Notes under the pieces: model-generated
Told to the model about the DNA's origin: nothing
The model's database searches: none
The model's input: the letters and a program-made list of their open reading frames with translations, nothing else
Translations under genes and position numbers: made by a program
Assembly: GCA_015065215.1 (NCBI GenBank)
Contig: SVQT01000001.1
Location: 98,237 to 133,184 of the forward strand
DNA: 34,948 nt
Direction: 5' to 3'
Origin: Oscillospiraceae bacterium
GTDB lineage: Bacteria; Bacillota; Clostridia; Oscillospirales; CAG-272
Shown: positions 31,195-34,948 of the stretch, piece after piece
How the letters are laid out: each line of letters begins with the position of its first letter
How positions within the stretch are numbered: the first letter of the stretch is position 1

Positions 31195-33531
31195 TCAAAA
31201 ACCTTCAAATTCATCCATGTCGGATTTTTGCAGTGCTTGCAGATACGTTTCGTAGGAAATATCCAACGTTTTGGTGGCAAAATGATTGCGTCTGTAAGCG
31301 CCGTCGGCGGTTTCCCACTCGATGAGCAGGAAGTGGAAATCGGTCATTTCGGGCAAGGCGGCAATGGCCGCCGCACTTTCGGGCGCAACGGTCGCCGTGC
31401 CGGAGAGCAGCACTTTATCTGCCAGCACGTCGCGCACGGTATAGGTGATCCGCTGCTCCTTGCCGCCGTCCTGCACCGCAAAGAGACGCATTCTGCCATT
31501 TTCCGGCTCGTCCATGATCAGGCACAGCTGCTGCTGAGAGCGCTTGATGAAGGGGAACGCCAGCTTTTTGCAGTGATACCAGTCGATCACCGCATCCGAG
31601 ACCTGGGGCCAGCCGTCCAACAAGTTCCACCAGATGATACCGGTGCGATGAGGCTTGCCCACACGGAATTTCTCGATAAAATACTTCTTCGCCTCTGCCT
31701 GAGAGATCTGACTTTGCTTTGCAAAGTCATCCAGGTTATCCGCCTCGGCGCCAAAGAGAGTGCGCACCTGCTTGACCATCAGCGGAATGCGGTAGGCGTA
31801 GGGCGACGTAGGATCGGTATCCATCGATGCGGCATGCACCAGATACTCGGGCGTGCCCTGATCCTTTTCGTTCAGCATGGGATAGAGCTGATCCTCGGAG
31901 ATGAACTTTTTCAGGCTTTCGGGCGAGGGACAGCCGTGATAGCCGATCTCGGAGGCAAAACAGGACTTTGCCCCCTTATAATACTTGCCCTTGAAATAGT
32001 CTCGGGGGCCCCATAAATGGTCCTCCGGCATCTTGGCTTGTTTTTCAAAGGCAACGCTATCCATATAAGGTGAGGAAGGAATATAACAACGAACGGGATC
32101 GTAATTTCGTACAACGCGAGGCAAAACTTGACGCGTGGCGGGAACGCCGTTGGGATCAACCTTATACTTGAAGAAGCTTCTAAAGAATACGTCAACCTCG
32201 TTATCTCCCGCCCAAAGCGCCAAGGCGGCGTGGTTGCGCAAGCGCTTGACCACAGCGACGGCTTCCTTTTCCAGTTCCATCAGGAACATTTCATTCACTT
32301 CCGGATAAATGGCGCAGCCCATACCGAAATCCTGCCAGATCATGATACCCTTCTCATCACAGAAATCATAGAAGGCATCATCCTCGTAAACGTTGCCGCC
32401 CCAGCAGCGTACCATGTTGCAGCCACTTTCCTCCAGCAATTCCAATGCCTTGGGCAGCCGTTCCTGATGGCGACACGGGAAGGCATCCAGGGGTACCCAG
32501 TTGGTGCCGAGGCAGAACACCCGCTGCCCGTTGACGATAAAGCCGAACTTGCCATTGCCCTCGGCATCCAGCGTGGAGGTGCGCTCTAATTCAATCACGC
32601 GCACGCCGAAGCGGAAGGACTTTTCGTCCAAAAGCTCCTCGCCGCGCCACAGGCGGAAGGTCACGTCATAAAGGGGTTGCTCACCGTAGTTCTTGGGATA
32701 CCAAAGCTTGGCGTTCTCCAGTTTAATGCCGATATTTTCAAACACGTGATAGGGACGTTTTTCCTGGTGAAAGCTACTGTCGCCGCACACGCCGTCAACG
32801 GTGATGCGCAGATCGTCCAGATAATCCGCTTCGGTCTTGAACTCCACGAACGCGGTCATATTGGCGAGCTTTTTCTCGGTGTTAACTGTAACGGTATAGA
32901 GATAGCACTGCTCCAATCTTTCGTCGGATTTTTGCACAAGATAAACAGGCTTCCAAAGTCCGCCCGAGACAAAGCGCGGCATAATATCCCAACCGAACAT
33001 ATACGCCGCCTTGCGATAGGCAAGGGATGCCTGATTGTAATGCAGGGTACGGTTCAGCGGTGCCAGATCCACGTTGCGCGCGGCGATCATAGTGGACTCG
33101 ATATGTACGATCAGCTCGTTCCCCTTCTCCTTCAGCGCGCCACCCACAAAAAAGCTGTGCCCGATCAGCATATTGTCGGCATAGCCCACACACTGTCCGT
33201 TCAACAGGATCTTTGCCTTTGTATCGATGCCCTCAAATTGCAAAAACAGCTGCCCTGCCGAAGCGTTATCGCAATCAAAGGTGGTGTAATACCACAGATG
33301 GCGGTTTTCATATTGGCTGTAGACAAGAGGATTCTTGCCAAAGTAAGGATCGGGAGCAAGTCCTGCCTTGTGCAGATCCAGTTCCATGCAGCCGGGAACG
33401 GTGGCGTCCAGCTTCAGATACGGAGACGCCTCCAGCTGGGCGATCGCCGTGGGATCAAATTCGTTTTTTCTGACATCAGCGTTGGGGGCAAGCAAAAGCC
33501 GCCAGTTCTGAATTTCAATTCTCTTTTCCAT
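31195..33531 (-). CDS. Glycoside hydrolase family 2 beta-mannosidase-like protein
   Basis: A 778-residue GH2 protein. The jelly-roll N-domain has LDATVPGCMELDLHKAGL (41-58) and the first-domain motif WYYTTFD; immunoglobulin-like domains follow, then the TIM barrel with GCNMVRCWGGNVYEDDAFYD (370-389), the acid/base WAGDNE (Glu445), and the nucleophile Glu528 in CFASEIGYHG. WNLLDGWPQVSD near the C-terminus also fits the mannosidase branch rather than beta-galactosidases. It probably cleaves beta-mannosides from oligosaccharides in the cytoplasm; no signal peptide is visible. GGGGAG lies eight bases before the ATG at 33531; the open frame continues upstream into the ROK gene and is not used. Second gene of the sugar operon. 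Confidence 0.88.
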   Translation of the reverse strand: MEKRIEIQNWRLLLAPNADVRKNEFDPTAIAQLEASPYLKLDATVPGCMELDLHKAGLAPDPYFGKNPLVYSQYENRHLWYYTTFDCDNASAGQLFLQFEGIDTKAKILLNGQCVGYADNMLIGHSFFVGGALKEKGNELIVHIESTMIAARNVDLAPLNRTLHYNQASLAYRKAAYMFGWDIMPRFVSGGLWKPVYLVQKSDERLEQCYLYTVTVNTEKKLANMTAFVEFKTEADYLDDLRITVDGVCGDSSFHQEKRPYHVFENIGIKLENAKLWYPKNYGEQPLYDVTFRLWRGEELLDEKSFRFGVRVIELERTSTLDAEGNGKFGFIVNGQRVFCLGTNWVPLDAFPCRHQERLPKALELLEESGCNMVRCWGGNVYEDDAFYDFCDEKGIMIWQDFGMGCAIYPEVNEMFLMELEKEAVAVVKRLRNHAALALWAGDNEVDVFFRSFFKYKVDPNGVPATRQVLPRVVRNYDPVRCYIPSSPYMDSVAFEKQAKMPEDHLWGPRDYFKGKYYKGAKSCFASEIGYHGCPSPESLKKFISEDQLYPMLNEKDQGTPEYLVHAASMDTDPTSPYAYRIPLMVKQVRTLFGAEADNLDDFAKQSQISQAEAKKYFIEKFRVGKPHRTGIIWWNLLDGWPQVSDAVIDWYHCKKLAFPFIKRSQQQLCLIMDEPENGRMRLFAVQDGGKEQRITYTVRDVLADKVLLSGTATVAPESAAAIAALPEMTDFHFLLIEWETADGAYRRNHFATKTLDISYETYLQALQKSDMDEFEGF

Positions 33532-33547
33532 TTTGTTTTCTCCCCGT

Positions 33548-34501
33548 TCAGTGTCTTTGTGCCACGGCGGCAACCGCCAGCGCGGCCAGATCGCCGATGC
33601 TTTCGCCCAGAGCGGCAGGCACCACACGGCAGGCCTCCAGCGAGTATGGGATACACTCTTTTTTCATCACAGCCTCCATCGCGGGGCGCAAAAGATCCTC
33701 GGCACGCGCGAACACGCTGCCGATCACGATGACCTCCGGATTGAGAATATCTACCAATAAGGAAAGCCCCTTGCCAAGATATGTACCGCAAACGTGATAA
33801 GCCTTGATCGCAGTCTCATCCCCCGCATACGCGGCCTCAGCAAGAGTTTTGGCGGTCACTAAAGGCAGCTCGTCATAGGATCTGCAATAAGCAGTGGGCT
33901 TGCCGCATTGGATCTGCTCCATCGCCAGTGTTCTGCCGATCTGGGCAAGACCGCCGCCACTGCAAAAGCCCTCAAAGGAGCCCTCCTTACCAAAACCAAC
34001 GGGGCCGTGGTCGTCCAGGCGCAGATGCCCAACCTCACCGCCAAAGCCGCAGGCGCCATCCAGTATTTGTCCATTGGCAATGATGCCCGCGCCCATTCCG
34101 GTGCCAAAGGTCAGAAAAATCATATTCTCAGTGCCCCTTCCGGCTCCCCATTTCCACTCGGCCAAGGCACAGGCATTGGCATCGTTTTGCAGCATGACCT
34201 TGCCGTGATACTTGTTTTTTAAATAGTCCACGATGGCAACCTCATCCCAGCCCCGCAGATTGGGTGGAGACAGGATCACGCCGGTACGGGAATTCAACGG
34301 CCCCCCGCAGGAAATACCGATCACCGAACGATCATCGGTCATCTCTTCGGCCAGGGCGCACATACGGTCAATCATCTCATAGGGCGAGACTGTGAGATCG
34401 GTGGGAATGACCTTTTTTTCCACCACGCGCATCGCTCCATTCACTTCTTCACCAACACAAACGGCACATTTGGTGCCACCAATATCAAAGCCAATCAGCA
34501 T
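33548..34501 (-). CDS. ROK-family sugar kinase-like protein
   Basis: A 317-residue protein with the ROK pattern: ATP-binding MLIGFDIGGTKCAV at the N-terminus, the catalytic base Asp107 in LQNDANACALAEW, FLTFGTGMGAGI (129-140) and GGEVGHLRLDD (154-164) with His159. The cysteine zinc motif CxCGxxGCxE that follows in most bacterial ROK kinases is replaced by VGFGKEGSFE (168-177), so no zinc is expected. There is no DNA-binding N-domain, so it is a kinase rather than a repressor. It presumably phosphorylates a sugar freed by the GH2 or GH78 enzyme. It is first in the operon, with AAAGG eight bases before its ATG. Confidence 0.88.
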   Translation of the reverse strand: MLIGFDIGGTKCAVCVGEEVNGAMRVVEKKVIPTDLTVSPYEMIDRMCALAEEMTDDRSVIGISCGGPLNSRTGVILSPPNLRGWDEVAIVDYLKNKYHGKVMLQNDANACALAEWKWGAGRGTENMIFLTFGTGMGAGIIANGQILDGACGFGGEVGHLRLDDHGPVGFGKEGSFEGFCSGGGLAQIGRTLAMEQIQCGKPTAYCRSYDELPLVTAKTLAEAAYAGDETAIKAYHVCGTYLGKGLSLLVDILNPEVIVIGSVFARAEDLLRPAMEAVMKKECIPYSLEACRVVPAALGESIGDLAALAVAAVAQRH

Positions 34502-34534
34502 AGCAATCGCCTTTCTTACATTATCATTATTAAT

Positions 34535-34563
34535 AGAATACTAAATTTGCGGCTTTCTTTCAA
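34535..34563 (-). promoter_or_regulatory. Sigma-A promoter for the ROK-GH2-GH78-RpiB operon
   Basis: TTGAAA (34558-34563), 17-base spacer and TATTCT (34535-34540) on the minus strand. A small palindrome, CTTTT-C-AAAAG (34567-34577), lies just upstream of the -35. Confidence 0.68.
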
Positions 34564-34622
34564 GGGCTTTTCAAAAGTTTTTTTAAAAAGCTGCTGAAAA
34601 ACAGCAAAAGCGCAGCCATACA

Positions 34623-34658
34623 AATACAAAAGGCACCCTTGCGGGTGCCTTTTGTATT
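34623..34658 (-). terminator. Rho-independent terminator after rplS
   Basis: A perfect 16-bp stem (34623-34638 with 34643-34658) with a four-base loop lies 13 bases after the rplS stop. The T-rich outer stem on the minus strand (GCCTTTTGTATTTG) suits termination of the rplS transcript. Confidence 0.9.
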
Positions 34659-34671
34659 GGGCCAGGGAAAA

Positions 34672-34948
34672 TTATTGAATCTTTTCCTTAACCTTAGAAG
34701 CCTTACCAACGCGGTCACGCAGATAGTAAAGCTTTGCGCGGCGAACCTTTGCCACACGGATTACATCAACCTTTGCCACGTTGGGCGAATGGAGGGGGAA
34801 GGTCTTCTCCACACCGACACCGTAGGAAACGCGTCTTACGGTAAAGGTTTCGGAGATACCGCCGCCGTGCTTGGCGATAACGGTGCCCTCGAAAAGCTGA
34901 ATTCTTTCTTTGGTACCCTCAACGATCTTGTTGTGGATGCGCACGGTG
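34672..34948 (-). CDS. rplS: 50S ribosomal protein L19, partial (C-terminal part)
   Basis: About 91 residues of L19 are visible; the N-terminus lies beyond the right edge. The frame is open to the last base and reads [12 protein letters not shown], matching the internal DTVxVxxxxxEGTxERIQ region of L19, so the GTG at 34944 is an internal valine codon and not a start. Further on are [20 protein letters not shown] and [17 protein letters not shown], diagnostic of L19, a protein at the 30S-50S interface. The TAA at 34672 is followed by a strong terminator, so rplS is the last gene of its transcript. Confidence 0.97.
   Translation of the reverse strand, partial: TVRIHNKIVEGTKERIQLFEGTVIAKHGGGISETFTVRRVSYGVGVEKTFPLHSPNVAKVDVIRVAKVRRAKLYYLRDRVGKASKVKEKIQ

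Noticed and set aside
31178-31198. TTG start at 31198 for the GH78 gene
   Set aside because: It would give a neat TTGA overlap with the upstream stop, but no ribosome site precedes it; the ATG at 31177 has AAAAGGA upstream, although at a long distance.
31228-33732. Two long plus-strand open frames (31228-32016 and 32677-33732) antisense to the GH2 gene
   Set aside because: They lie opposite a well-supported beta-mannosidase-like gene and show no domain pattern.
34942-34944. GTG as the start codon of rplS
   Set aside because: The frame is open to the edge, and the residue before it fits the L19 pattern, so the GTG is an internal valine codon.
1-34948. tRNA genes, rRNA, CRISPR arrays, insertion sequences, prophage or defence genes
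   Set aside because: None was seen; gene content is housekeeping plus two sugar modules, and no repeat array or transposase motif appeared.

Overview
The window looks like a chromosomal segment from a low-to-mid GC member of the Clostridia (Bacillota), probably an Oscillospirales- or Christensenellales-like anaerobe. Support comes from the gene order nusB / xseA-xseB-ispA / tlyA-nadK-argR-recN, the A-type (GlyQS-unlike, single-chain) glycyl-tRNA synthetase, a SpoVB-type flippase, a rubredoxin, a GTP-dependent PEP carboxykinase, strong AGGAGG-type ribosome binding sites and sigma-A promoters. The placement below class level is inference. No phage, transposon, tRNA, rRNA or CRISPR array was seen.

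Layout. (1) 1-918, minus: a HAD nucleotidase of the YjjG type overlapping the start of murB, which runs off the left edge. (2) 1099-8910, plus: a tightly packed operon of a Gfo/Idh oxidoreductase, coaE, an M18 aminopeptidase, prfA, a Sua5/TsaC protein, a ParC/GyrA-type topoisomerase subunit and a small membrane protein with a His/Asp tail, closed by a strong terminator. (3) 9054-13292, plus: a two-gene glycan module (GH20-like enzyme plus an unrecognised TIM-barrel protein) behind a full-consensus promoter whose -35 lies inside a perfect inverted repeat. (4) 13370-14785, minus: glycyl-tRNA synthetase with its own promoter, sharing a bidirectional terminator with module 3. (5) 14858-23368, minus: an eleven-gene housekeeping operon nusB, Kae1-like paralog, xseA, xseB, ispA, PAP2-like, tlyA, nadK, argR, recN, ybaK. 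The dxs gene normally found in this neighbourhood is absent. (6) 23551-26282: a rubredoxin, a cytidylate-kinase-like protein and a divergent SpoVB-like flippase. (7) 26544-28325, plus: a highly codon-biased GTP PEP carboxykinase with a structured leader. (8) 28416-34501, minus: a sugar operon of ROK kinase, GH2 beta-mannosidase-like, GH78 rhamnosidase-like and an RpiB-like protein. (9) 34672-34948, minus: the C-terminal part of ribosomal protein L19.

How the parts work together. Most of the window is housekeeping: translation (prfA, glyS, ybaK, rplS, Sua5, tlyA), DNA maintenance (xseAB, recN, parC), isoprenoid and cofactor synthesis (ispA, nadK, coaE), cell wall (murB, SpoVB-like). Two accessory carbohydrate modules are inserted between these blocks. 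Neither has a transporter or a regulator in the window, and none of their enzymes shows a signal peptide, so they probably act on imported oligosaccharides in the cytoplasm. The less familiar material is in those modules: an unassigned three-domain glycosidase-like protein, a GH20-like enzyme with an altered active-site motif, an RpiB-fold protein lacking two conserved histidines, and a ROK protein lacking the zinc cysteines.
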